A stretch of DNA of 64,000 nucleotides from Archegozetes longisetosus (taxonomy: Eukaryota > Arthropoda > Arachnida > Sarcoptiformes > Trhypochthoniidae). The translations under genes were made by a program, and so were the position numbers. The notes beneath the pieces are model-generated. The model was not told the origin of the DNA. It worked only from the letters and a program-made list of their open reading frames with translations, and made no database searches. The stretch spans positions 3,334,001-3,398,000 of the forward strand of contig JAEMBT020000008.1 of the NCBI GenBank assembly GCA_018873245.2, given 5' to 3'. Of the stretch, positions 21,829 through 33,180 are shown in pieces (the stretch's first letter is position 1; each line of letters starts with the position of its first letter).

Positions 21829-22243
21829 ATGTCAGATAGAATTCGAAGACATAGGCATAGTGATGTTTCAAAACCATTTACACCGTATAGACACCGAACA
21901 GTTCCTACCGAAATAGATGAACTTCGAGGTCGCCGACAACATTAGAACTCAACTTTTATTCATAAACGAACTATTAAATATGCAGAATCCAGATGAAGAA
22001 CCAACAAGACAACTGGGTAGATCAATCACGGACATTGTCATCCATCTTATTAATAGCAGCACGATGATCAAGGATATTCGTTCCGCCATCTTAAACATTA
22101 TTTTCAATAGACAACAAGCTTCTACCTCATCAACAACAGTTCAAAATGGTGTTCAAACTTCCATTTACCCTTCAAATAGCACAAGTGGGTGCTATAATAC
22201 CTCAAGCCTTACCTCACAGCCATATTATGGATATCATCGCTAA
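21829..22243 (+). CDS. Accessory ORF(s) before the 3' LTR, function unknown
   Basis: Two overlapping short frames lie here. 21829-21945 (38 codons, Arg/His-rich start MSDRIRRHRHSDV) is followed by 21917-22243 (108 codons), which has an amphipathic helical stretch NIRTQLLFINELLNMQ, a second helix near residues 35-65, and a Ser/Thr/Tyr-rich tail ending YYGYHR. The overlap and the matching position suggest one protein split by a frameshift. I recognise no family. Its position between env and the LTR is where complex retroviruses keep accessory genes, but errantiviruses normally have none. Confidence 0.45.
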
Positions 22244-22625
22244 TACCTCAAGTTTGACGTTTATACAATTCATTTTATATTTTATATTTTTTTTATTTAA
22301 TTAATTGGGCAGGGTATAAACATGGCATAATAATCCAGTATAAATATATAAAAAAAATACATAAAAAAATTAATTATATAATCATTAAGAAATTATTAAC
22401 TACCTCTTTATATGTCAAACTTATAGTCTTTATCAAAAAAAAAGTTATTTTATATATAATTTTCTCGATTGCGGGATAATTTCCTTTGTGTTTTCATAAA
22501 AAAAATGCCTAAATCGTGTGAACTAAATGATATAATTTAGAATTGTTTTCTTTTCTTCTATTGTTAAATCTACTTTCACGTTATTTGATGTAAACTAATT
22601 ACGCCTTACACAGAGTCGTGTAATA

Positions 22626-22637
22626 TAAGGTGGGGGT
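22626..22637 (+). other. Polypurine tract candidate
   Basis: The purine run AAGGTGGGGG ends three bases before the 3' LTR TG, in the position needed for plus-strand priming. Confidence 0.65.
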
Positions 22638-22639
22638 AT

Positions 22640-23127
22640 TGTAATAACGTCTTAGTTTCTTAATTAAACCTATATCATAATACTTTTATAATAACCTATA
22701 TCTCTAAACTCTAATTTTCATAATTCACCGTATATGTCAACATTTATTACTGACTTAAAGATTTCTTTTTGTTTGTGCAAAAGAAATCTTCACATACTGT
22801 CTAAACTGTACAAGTTATGAAGACAGCTGATAATAAGCATATTTCATCTCTTAAAACCTACCTAAGTATGTCCTAATTATAAAATTTTCCAATCATAGCT
22901 AAATGTACTACTGACCTTAAAAGGTTTAGCCTATCATTGTAAAACATTTTCTAGATTAACCCGCCTATTGTTCCTATAAAATGTCGTGTTTTTCTTAAAT
23001 TTTTCGCTCTTTCTTCCAGTGTTAAAAATCCTGTGAAATCTTATGTAATTTGTGGTTAAGTTAAATAAAGTGCTATATTTTAAAAATTGATTTCGTACAC
23101 GCTCCTATTAAAGATCCAGACTTTACA
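22640..23127 (+). repeat. 3' long terminal repeat
   Basis: 488 bp, nearly identical to the 5' LTR. TATAAA is at 22975-22980 and AATAAA at 23064-23069. It is followed directly by the ATAT target duplication. Confidence 0.92.
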
Positions 23128-23715
23128 ATATTCTAAACATCTCTTTTCTTATATTTTTTAAAAATTTATCATAAATTATATTAGACTTTTCTTCAAAATT
23201 TGAACGATTTTCAATATATCCAATTCAAAGCGCAGAAATAGCTTCTAAGGAGCTATTGCTGCGTCAAATAGCGCAGCAATAGCTCTAAATAGCTATTTCT
23301 GCGCTATTTAGCGCAGCTATAGCATTAGCCATTTTTAACATTAAGTCAGTACTATAACACAACTTTTGTTATCAAAATATAAGAAAAATTGGTAGATGTG
23401 TTGATATGTAATGTCTATTTTTAAAATAATTACAATAATAAAACAATCATTGAGATTTTAAGTTATTTAAGATATTTTGTCAAAATTTACTGAGGTGTCT
23501 TAGAAAATATTGATATTTACTAAATTAAGTCAGTGAATATCAATAATTACTAGTAAATATAAAAATTTACTAGTAACTATCAATACTTACTAATTATCAA
23601 AATTTACTGTAACATATATGAACATAATTTATTTACCAACCGCGTCATATTATAAATAGATGATAACTACTTATTGAACTCTATTCCATAGATAGAAGTA
23701 GTATTTCAGATTACA

Positions 23716-23723
23716 TATAAATA
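23716..23723 (+). promoter_or_regulatory. TATA box of P450 unit 2
   Basis: TATAAATA lies 101 bp before the unit 2 ATG, at the same distance as in unit 1. The 7323-23613 insertion ends ~100 bp further upstream. Confidence 0.68.
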
Positions 23724-23816
23724 TAAGGTCTAAATAAGAGATATTTAATTTTGTTTATTAGACTAAATAGACGGTTCATTTAAAAACCTTTAGTGAGATT
23801 TTAAACTTTGTCAAAA

Positions 23817-26800
23817 ATGAGTTCATTTGGATTTGATTCGTGGCATTTGTGGATTGCCTTCTTCACCACTTTACCATTAATATATTGGTAATGTTTTTTT
23901 TCACTTTTTTTCTGTATTTTTCATATATCCTGTATGCCAGAACTCGACATGAATTGTATTTTGCTTGAAATATTAGGAAAATATTTGAAATTTTGCAAAC
24001 TTTCATTTATTTCGTAAGGTATTTGACTCGAAACCACAACTATTGGACTAAAAGAGGCGTTAAAGGACCAAAACCTAAAATAGGTTTTGGACATACTTTC
24101 GATAAAGTATTGACACCGGTGCCACTATTGGAATTGAAATGGCTTAAAAAATTTGGAAGGCTTTATGGGTATTTAAAAAATTACAATTCTTCAATTTGGT
24201 CGAAACTAAAAATATTTTGTTTATAGTATTTTTATGGGAAATGAACCCGTGCTCACAATCGCTGATCCAGAGCTGATAAAACTTGTTTGGGTCAAAGATT
24301 TTAATAAATTTGTAAACAGAAGAGAATGGAAAACTGAACACCCGATAATTAATAGTAATTTGTTTGCTTCAAGAGGTAACCAATGGAAAAGAATTCGATC
24401 GATTACAAGTCCGACATTTACGAGCGGAAAAATGAAGAAAATGTATCCAATGATAGGAAAATGTCTCCAAGATTTCTTAGATAATTTAGAAACTTATGCA
24501 AAAGATGGAAAAGATATAGATCTAAAAGAAATGTACGGAAACTTCACAATGGATGTGATCGCTTCGTGTGCTTTCGCCACTCAAACAAATGCACAAAAAG
24601 ATCCAAATAACCCATTTATAGTGAATGGCAAAAAAATATTTGATTTCAAAGCAACTAGATTAATCCCAGCACTAATTTTTCCAAAGTTTTTGAATAGTAT
24701 TATGAATATAACGTCGCCAGTCGATGAGAGTGCGAATCAGTTTTTCTTTAATCTAACCCGACACATACTGAAAACTCGACGAGATAATAATTCGAAACAC
24801 GACGATTTGATTCAATTGTTAATGAATGCGGAACTGAGTAAAGAAACTATTAGAGATGAAAACGATATAAATGAAGCACATCATGTAAATGAAGGTGAAA
24901 ATTAGAATATTTCATTTGAATCTCATATATCATAGTATTTTATGAATTTCCAATTTGCGGAAATATTGGAGGGTCACTGGGGTGTAGTGGTTACCAAGTC
25001 GAACCTTGGGGCAGAGGTACCAGGTTCGAATTTCGTATTCGCTGCACCTCTTTGTTAGCGATGTGCTGGCCCCATGTCCCCGGTTATAACTGCCTCTGGC
25101 CTAATGTACATGCCCTGCCTGACCGCCACCATAAACTCACTCTGTAAAAGGAGCTTGAGTGAGTCTCCCGAGAGGGAGGGAAACGTACGAAAATGAATGA
25201 ATGAATGAATACAAAATATCGTAGTTCTGAACACATAAGCACATTATAATTACTCCAATAATGATCTAATTATTTTTGACCTAAAATTTAAAGAATTATA
25301 TCGAACTGTATGACAAACACAGTATAAGAACCAGAACGCTTTCGTTCAAAATATTAATAGGTTAAACTTAAGTATTCTTATAAATATTGTAAAAAATTTT
25401 AAATTACATTTTAGCTTAACATAAAACATTTATTTTCAGTAACAGAACAGGTCTCCGAAAATGCTTTAACCAGTTTCCGTAAGGCTTGAACTTTTAAGGC
25501 TCGGCGATGACCCGGAAGCTGAAGGATCTTCAAAATAATTGAACCTAGGCTCGAGTCTGGGCCTGTCGGGCCTGAACCTGATCTTAATAAAAGAGAATAT
25601 TAAACCTTTAAGAAGAAATAATTTACTGAGAGAACATATTTAAGCTATTATTAAACATTTATTCGTGTTCGAAGTATTTTAGCATAGATCTAAAATTGAT
25701 TTAGGCATTTTTAACTGATTTAGTAAAAGATTAACTCTTTTTAATAAATACTTTGATGATATCTAAACAAACTCTGATCAGATTTCTATCATTAGAAGGA
25801 GTCATCAAAAGATGTTTTATGGTAAAATATGTAATTATAGGTGTAACTTAACTACGAAATAGGTTTTGAATTTGTTTTAACTTTCAAATATTCATATTCA
25901 CTGCTATAGAAATGTTTACATGTTATCTTTTGTCTATTTACTAATATTATTATTACAATCTACAAAACTTTTCCAGGCTCATCAAGCTGAGGCTGAGCCT
26001 GTGCAGAATACTGACTTTATCTTTGTTTTAAACTATTAAATAGGTTGAAGTCTAACAAAACTTAATTGATATTTAAGCCAAGGTTGAAACAAACATATCA
26101 AGCATAAAAGTCGAAAAGTACTTCTCTACTTGTTTGCAAAAGCAAAAGGGCTTATAATTACATTTTAAACTTTATTCAGCGCTTGACTAAATACAAAGTT
26201 AACCGAATACTGACTTCACTTCAATTATTCCATGTTTGTCAGAGTTGACACATTACAAGTTTATATCATTGAGTTTTGAGTTTAAGAAATACTTATTGAG
26301 TTAATAAGTAGGAAACTTCATATTTACTGCACATTAAATATGATCAAAAATTTTTGTTCTCAAAAATCACAAACTTATACATTTGATACAGTTTAACAAT
26401 TAAATTTTATCTATCTTTAAGTTCTTTATTACATTTTGACGGTTCTATGTCAAAACAGCTAAACCCATTAAGCTAACAAAAACAGCTAAACAAAAACAGC
26501 TAAAATAAAACAGCTAATCAATATAAGCTAATGTAAAAAGCGCTAATGGTAAAAACAGCTAATCAAAATCAGCTAACTTAAAAAATTTATGATAGACGAT
26601 TTCAATTGAGTTTTATCGTAACAATACTTCGATTTCTTAGAAATTAGAGATTAACTTAAGAGATTTAATCCTTTAGTGTTCAGATTTCTACGAATATATT
26701 TACAATAATATTTTCACATTCTATATCTAGTGATATTTGAGGAATTTAAATAGGATTAAGTTATTCTCATGAACTATTATTTTAGTTCTCTTTAATATCA

Positions 26801-29800
26801 GCTGAACCTTTACGAGCTATATTCTAATCTTTTTTGTTTCATGTTTTGAATAAGTTTCCAATTTATATATTAAGATTCAATGACTTCATTTAATGCTAAA
26901 TCATATCCTTGTTGATAAAAAATTATTCTATTTCCAATAAAACTTTCTAGATGAAAAAGATAATTTTCTAAGTGGAAATAGCTCCTTCTGAGCCCCTACG
27001 AAATTTTTTAACTCTGGAAAATCTTTTCTATGGTTAATTATTTAGAAAAATAATACTATAAATAATTTAATCAAATACGATAAATTCAATCTTTAAGAAT
27101 CGAGGAGTTTTAAAATCTTTATTCGATAGATTATAATTTTTAGTTTTAAGATTTTTTCCACTGTCACTACTAAGAATTTAAAAAATTAAGAATTCAAATT
27201 AATATTTTTTGTTTCCCTATTATTAAATACTATTGTTAATATTTCTAAGGCTAAGTGTCGAAAATGTATATGGATTATAGAACTTATTTCCTATGTGGGA
27301 TAATTTTATATTAATATACATATAGACTTAATGTTTGAAAATTTTTATATAAAAATGCAAAATGGCTGTGCAAGCTAACACAAACATGAGAGCGAGATAG
27401 AGAAACGGAAGAGGTTACCTTTATTAGTGGACTTTAGCCACTAAGAAAAGGCATAACTCGCTCCGTTTACGGGCAGCGATTTGCATACCCGAACCCGTAG
27501 GACCGCTGAGCAGGCGTTGTTGGGTGATCTCCTATTTGCTAACATAGTGGCCAAGTATGCACAGCAATATTATATACTTATTATTCATTTATAACAGTTA
27601 TAAAAGTGCTTTATTTATTTTGTACAGTTTGTATTAGCTGTTTTGGTTTAGCTGTTTTTATGATTAGCTGTAACTTTTTTAGCTCTTTTGGGTTAGCTGT
27701 TTTAGTCTAGCTATTTTGTTTTAGCTGATTTTACTTATCTTTTTAAGCTTAGCGGTTTTAGTTTAGCTAATTTTGTTTAGCTGTTTTTGTTTTAGCTGTT
27801 ATTTTTTAGCTGTTTTGACTCCATACGCATTTTGACTCATTTCTTAGTTTTTTATTGTTTTTATTGAACAGATCGTGTAATAATTTCTGACTTTGTACAA
27901 GAATTATCGTCCAAACTGTATAGTGTATCATAAAATTTTGAATTCACTGTTTTAGGAACGTATTCAAGAATCTTATAAATATTCAAAAGCTTTTCGCGAG
28001 ATATAGGCAGAGGTTTTTCATACACGAGATCAATATCATTAAAAATATTATCAAAGTTTGTAAAGTCGGTGTTTGGTTTGAAAATTTCCAATTCTTGTTC
28101 ACAATTTTCACTCAACCAAAAGAAATTTTAATACCTTTTCGAGTGAACTCTATTTTTCTTACATTCTTACAATGATTTAGCTGAGTTTTCACAATTTTGC
28201 TCAACTTTTCCTTATATTTATAAACTTTTACAACTTTATTATTAGAATGAGAGTCATAAGAATTTGAATAATTTACTGAAATCACTTCGAAGGGGTTTTC
28301 AATGCCCGTGTTTTTAATAATTCGTTCAAATTCTGAAGGGAAAATAAACTTTTTCATAATGTTTTTTATTGCCTTCAATCCGTCCAAAATCTCCATCTAT
28401 TTCCATACGTGAGTGACCAGGATTTGGATAATAGATAATAATTTTGTTGAGCTTGCCACATATTGTGATATGCTTATAAAATGCCCATAAGAACTTGTTT
28501 TATTTCGAGAAAAACAATTATCCGAAAAATATGCAAAATCTTCACATCACTACTCAAAGTATTATTAATATAGTAATTAATGAACGAAATAACTTCATTG
28601 GAACCCTTTTTTGCAAAATTCTCAGGATACAAATACATAACCGCTTTATTTGATTTCAAGTCATGTATTCCAAAATTATAACAATAAAATTTTCGTAAAT
28701 AATACTCGACTGAAACGTTAGTCTTAGGCAATTGAAGATTTTTTTGAAAGTCGTAGAAAATCGCAGCTTGCGTTATATCGTCTAAAAGCTTATTTTTTAT
28801 CTCGTTTTTATAATGGTAAAACTTTTGAACCTCATTTTCATGTAATAGTAGTTCTTTTTATCTCATTCGTTGATTCAATTTCTTTGTTTTTCTGGTAATT
28901 AATGATTTGAATTCTCAATTTGCCACAAACTTCGCATATATCAACTCTTGGCTTTTTAATAGATAACTCATAAGTTTTGAATATTTTAGAAAACACTGTA
29001 TACCAAACATCAACTTTGTGTTCTGGATATAAATCTAAAAAAAGTTTATAGATATTAGCGACGCTCCCGAATTCAGTTGATAAATATTTTTTGTTTTTAT
29101 TTTTCCCATAATGTGTTTGCTCAGTCGGTAGTGATATTATTAGGTCTTTTACATCTTCACGTGCTATATAAGGTGTTTTATCAGGTCTAGAATTATGTTT
29201 GCCTCTCATATCATTAGAATTCATACGATTTGTTAATATCTTTCGTCTTAAGGCGCTTATTTTGATGCCGAGAATTCCCAAAAATACTTTTTGACAGACT
29301 TTAACTCGACTAACGTTATTGTGAAGCTAAGAATTATAATTAAACTTAAGATATCCTAGTTATCAAATAATTTTTAAAAACTAAAATTTCTGTATGTACA
29401 AGGTTTACATACAGAAATCTTTTGCAAGGGGATACGGCAAAAGACTATCGATGATATGAGCAAATTAATGTGCGATTTCTGAAATACAATGAAAAGGGAA
29501 ATAACTCATGCAGTTAAAATTCAAAATAAAAATTTTGAAACTTGCGTTTCAAGACACACCTCGACTTAATATTAGCTGACCATATAGCGTGAATACAAAT
29601 AAGATTTTTATTTCAACATGTTTTTATAATTGTTGATACCCTCTGTAATGGTCGGGACATATGATAATGAAAATCCCCGCTTAATTGATACAGAATCACT
29701 TGAACACTGCTTTTATAGTATCCAAAAACGCTTAAAGATGTATTTTACGAAAACGGTGGCTGTACCGAATATTAAACTTGTAGCTTTTATTCTCGTCTTT

Positions 29801-31364
29801 ATAACATATTTAATAAAATTCACTTCAAAATTATAGATTAAGTACTTTTTGCTGTACCCCCTTGCAAAAGATCTTGTTGAACCCTGTACATGAAAAATTT
29901 CAAAACTTCAACAAGATCTTATTCAAATCAAAATGTTGAAAAATTTTTATCTTCTAAGCTATACAATACTTTATAAATAGAAATTTTACCTCATTTTTCT
30001 CTGATTGGGTTTCAATGAAATACTCAAATTTCTGAATCTTCTTTCCAGTATTTGTGACTTGAATTACCATAGATTTGAGAAAAAAGTATTGCTGCTCATG
30101 ACTTTTTAATGAATTATAACGATTAAAAAACTCGTTTTTGTTCATCATTCAGGATTGTTTTACATTTTATTTCACAACCATAATCAATGTTAATGGTTTA
30201 AACTCTCGCGGGAATAATTTTTCCAGATTTATGAGCAAAATGTTGTTTACCTTCCAATATAGCGGCTTTAATTTGAATTTTTTTTAGAGATCTTTTTAGG
30301 CTTCATTTTACTTTTCAGTTCTCTAAGATATTAAACACGTTTTAAAGGACTAAATAAATGTTTAAGAAAGCATTTTGTGTTGGCATTTAATCTCTAAAAT
30401 GTACAAACTATTATTCAATTTTTGAAAAAAATATTCTTACATAAAAGTTCGTTCTCATTAATGTCTTAATGACTAAATATGTTATATTAGTTTTCGGTTT
30501 TACCTTATCTTCTACTATCTAATAAGCCTTTTTGTTTTCAAAAGTCAAGCAAGAAGTATTTTTCGACTTTTATGCTTGAATATAATCATATATAAGAATT
30601 GAAAGTTTAGTGTTAACATATAACTTTAAAATTGACTATTTTTCAATAATTTTTCTAACAATGTTTAATTTATAGGAGAAGAAGAATTAGATGCAGAGAA
30701 AAAGGCCTTCAATATAAATGTTGTGAATAAACGTTTGACAGAAGATGAAATATTAGCCCAGTCTTGGATTTTCTTCGTCGCTGGATTTGAAACTACTGCA
30801 ACGACTTTGTCATTTTGTTCATATGAATTGGCTCTCAATCCTGAATGTCAACAAAAACTTTATGAAGAAATCAAATCTGCTGTTGATTCTAATGGAGAAA
30901 TAAGTTATGAAACACTCGCAAAACTTCCATATCTGGATTCAATTGTATCCGAAACATTACGTCTTTATCCACCAGTCATTAGACTAGAAAGAGAAGCCAT
31001 GACTGATTATAAATTAGGTGACACTGGAATTACTTTATTCAAAGGACAACTCGTAGAAATCTCGACTTATGCTATCCATCATTCAGAAGAATATTATCCA
31101 AACGCTCATAAGTTTAATCCCGAAAGATTTATGCCTGAAAATCGAGACCAAATCACTCCATACACTTATATTCCTTTTGGTGCTGGTCCTCGAAATTGTA
31201 TTGGAATGCGATTCGCTCTAATGGAAGTAAAACTATGTTTATCACAAATTGTTCGAAGATTCAAATTTGTTAGAAGTTGTAAAACTGAAGTTCCCCTCCA
31301 GTTCAAAAAAGTTACACCTTTTTGTGCTGCAAAGAATATAATTGTTGGAATTGAAAAGAGGTAA
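23817..31364 (+). CDS. Cytochrome P450, unit 2 (clan 3 type), four exons
   Basis: Exons are 23817-23887, 24019-24168, 24227-24894 and 30676-31364, with exactly the exon sizes of unit 1 (71, 150, 668, 689) and 525 residues. All introns are GT-AG. Exon 1 encodes the membrane anchor, exon 3 the substrate-recognition and F/G helices, and exon 4 the I-helix AGFETTAT, ETLR, PERF and FGAGPRNCIG. No frame break was found, so it is likely functional. The third intron is 5.8 kb against ~0.2-0.8 kb in the paralogues because it is filled with transposons. Substrate unknown; a monooxygenase role in xenobiotic or lipid metabolism is usual for the clan. Confidence 0.92.
24971..25210 (+). mobile_element. tRNA-derived SINE in intron 3 of P450 unit 2
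   Basis: A box A-like GTGTAGTGGTTA at 24982-24993 and a box B-like GGTTCGAATTT at 25023-25033, spaced as in a polymerase III promoter, lead a ~200-bp body of higher GC than its surroundings. It ends in an (AATG)n-type tail near 25192-25210. No coding capacity. This is the standard structure of a tRNA-head SINE. Confidence 0.8.
25216..26431. other. Intron 3 of P450 unit 2, no gene
   Basis: Mostly featureless AT-rich sequence. A GC-richer patch at 25480-25575 (GGCTCGAGTCTGGGCCTG) and GCTGAGGCTGAGCCTG near 25990 resemble the subterminal repeats of hAT elements, but I could not define ends or a target duplication. Confidence 0.5.
26441..27827. mobile_element. Non-autonomous DNA transposon with AACAGCTAA repeats and 9-bp target duplication
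   Basis: Flanked by CATTTTGAC at 26432-26440 and 27828-27836. Both ends contain arrays of a ~9-12-bp motif: AAACAGCTAA on the left (26453-26575), TTAGCTGTTTT on the right (27630-27820), in inverted orientation. The TIR core is GTCAAAACAGCTAA. A 9-bp duplication fits Mutator-like elements; 8 bp (hAT) cannot be excluded. The interior has a GC-rich patch at 27370-27560 and no transposase frame. Confidence 0.65.
27861..29340 (-). pseudogene. Broken DDE-like transposase-type gene (DUF7869-like family), antisense in P450 intron
   Basis: Read on the minus strand, consecutive frame pieces form one protein. VCQKVFLGILGI begins ~29320, followed by PTEQTHYG, YLSTEFGSVANIYKLF, KPRVDICEVCGKL (cysteine pair), then YYLRKFYCYNFGIHD, FSDNCFSRNK, PGHSRMEIDGDFGRIE and finally PLPISREKLLNIYKILEYVP near 27980. 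The order and motifs match a widespread, poorly described metazoan family whose members look like DNA-transposon transposases with an RNase H fold; I recall the name DUF7869 but cannot verify it. At least four frameshifts (near 28855, 28515, 28345 and 28115) make it a pseudogene. No flanking terminal repeats were identified. Confidence 0.7.
29341..30675. other. Remainder of intron 3 of P450 unit 2, no gene
   Basis: AT-rich. Partly inverted short motifs (TACATACAGAAATCTTTTGC near 29407, CTTGCAAAAGATCTTGTT near 29860) hint at another small inverted-repeat element at 29395-29890, but boundaries are unclear. No real coding frame. Confidence 0.45.
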
Positions 31365-32274
31365 AAATCAAATTTGCATAATTTATTCGTGTGTTTAAAT
31401 AATATGTTGAATAATCTTTGTAATTGCAATGAGATAGTGGAAAAGTAATTCAAATATTAATTTATTCTGTTACTTAAATCTTTGTTGACTTTACAATATA
31501 TTATTTGTATAGTGAAACAATGAATTATTAGTTTGATAGCCATTCGAGATCTATTTTCGATAAATAGTTAAAAATTTATTGCCTAATATTTTGTTTTTCT
31601 CTAAATCTTAATTAAAATGAAAATCTAATTTTTGCATTGACAAAGTAATTGTTTTGCTATAATCTAATTCTTTGTTTAACATAATTTTTTTGTTAGTGGT
31701 ATAAAAAATTTGAAAGTATGCTTTCAAGAGAATCGTGTCTTGATAGGTACCACAGTCATTATTAAGCGTTTATTTAGTACATTTCTTTGAGGGCTTTAAA
31801 TCATATGCGAACCAATCAATAAATAAATAATAATCATATGAGAATGATCGAATGAGTATAGCTCTGCAAAACGCAAAAATGCACACTTATAGGCTTTTAA
31901 ATCTTACATATATATTAATTATTATCTTTTAACTGCATATTTTAGCCGCATTACAGTTTTATTAACTAATAATTAGAAGAAGTTGACCGAAATTGGTCCA
32001 AACAATAATATTAATTGTTAGTAACGTGAGTACATGTTATTAAAGTATTGAAATCTTGTCGATTGAATTTGTTTGAATTTACGATCTATCTCTATGGTGT
32101 ATTAGTTTCTTAATTTTGTTGCATTAGATTTGTGCCTAATTCTTTTTAACTCAGGTACCCAAAGAAGAGAAGGGGAAAATGCAAAGCTCTGCCAATATGT
32201 AAAACACTTTTGAATGATTTGTTCTAAACCAATGGCATTTCCTATTGTCTAGTTAGTGAAAAGAGCATCATTGC
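31365..32274. other. 3' flank of P450 unit 2, no further gene
   Basis: The first ~110 bases align with the unit 1 3' flank. The rest is AT-rich without recognisable genes. Confidence 0.55.
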
Positions 32275-32720
32275 TCATAAAGGAATTCGTCTTTCAATAG
32301 TATTGGATCAATACATCGAAACTGGAAAACATACCAATAATCTACAAAAATTTAATCAAACAGATAGCAGGTAACAGACTAAAGTACACTTTGGTTGACA
32401 GAGAAGTACTTATTACAATAGAACCTCGTTATTTTGAACTCGCTTCTGCTAAAAAATGTTGTTCAAAATAGTGAGTTTTCAAAAAAAGCGGTTTCAAAAT
32501 ATCGAGTGTCTACTGGAGTAGTTTCGGTAAGAAATCTGAATTTCACGAGAATTGTGTTCGGTATAATTGGCGGATCACATACTACTAAATGAGCTAAAAT
32601 AAAAGTTTCAACAGATTTTTACGCAATGTACAAAACTATTTGTTATAGTTCAACTTTGAGAATAAACTATTTTCGTAAATATTGCGAATAAACAATTGTA
32701 CTAATTTGATCAAAGCATAG
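32275..32720. repeat. Segmental duplication, copy B (partner 1-440)
   Basis: Direct repeat of the window start. The match ends at ATCAAAGC, where copy A has the GTCCCGCAT fragment instead. Confidence 0.85.
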
Positions 32721-32778
32721 AAATTCAGCAAAGATGTTTTTGTAGCAAAATTGTAAAGTAGTAAATTGTAATTACATT

Positions 32779-33180
32779 TAGTCTTTTATTTGAACCTCTC
32801 AAACTTTAAATGAGACAAATGATTCCCGAATCACCTAATTAATGAGTGATAAGTGACATTATCTTAAATTATGCACAATATGTATCAAAATTTTTCTTGT
32901 ATTTGAACTCCACCTTCCGTACACTTTGATTCAAACTTGGATTTTCGAACTGTCGAATATGTTTGCGATATATAAATTCGTTAAGTAGCATAAATACAAT
33001 TAAATATTGCCTAGAAAATTTTGATAACTTCAGTAACATTATGTTCGCTTTCATTTACCACTCAATAAGATATGAATTTGAAAGCAGAAAGTGTAACCCT
33101 CATCAGGCTCTTTACTTTAGAGAAAATTAGATTCTAAAGGTTCTTAAACTATTCACACAAAAAAGTATACGTCATATAGA
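32779..33180. repeat. Single arm of the long-TIR Tc1-like element
   Basis: Matches 864-1255 (left arm of the element at 864-2334) with few changes, including the artefactual 61-codon minus frame at 32869-33054. The transposase centre and second arm are missing, and similarity ends at ~33180. Confidence 0.8.

Larger units (their letters stand above)
10274..23127 (+). mobile_element. Errantivirus-like Gypsy LTR element, 12.85 kb
   Basis: Complete element with LTRs 10274-10762 and 22640-23127, both TG...CA. It is flanked by the 4-bp duplication ATAT (10270-10273, 23128-23131). A primer-binding site follows the left LTR and a purine tract precedes the right one. The order is gag, protease, cysteine-module region, RT, RNase H, integrase, envelope 1, envelope 2, tandem repeats, small ORF. 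The internal part is ~11.9 kb, whereas insect errantiviruses are usually 7-9 kb in all. Frame breaks occur in gag, before pol and in both envelope-like genes. LTR differences that I found are few (one indel near 10437, two substitutions), implying a recent insertion. Confidence 0.92.
7323..23613. mobile_element. Terminal-inverted-repeat element, disrupted by later insertions
   Basis: The left terminus GTTACCGTAAATTCTGATAA at 7323 is mirrored at 23613 (reversed, GTTACAGTAAATTTTGATAA). Inverted similarity continues through 7323-7475/23465-23613, an ATTTTAAAAA..AGACATTA block (7590/23420), and a cluster of GCTATTTCTGCGC motifs (7790-7890/23225-23330). Both outer flanks show ATAT next to the end, compatible with a short target duplication. 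Removing the LTR element and the inner foldback leaves only ~1.6 kb without an obvious transposase, so this is probably a non-autonomous foldback that acted as a landing site. Confidence 0.65.

Noticed and set aside
26453..27820. Spaced short repeats resembling a CRISPR array
   Set aside because: Motifs are degenerate, irregularly spaced and inverted between the two ends, in a eukaryotic transposon.
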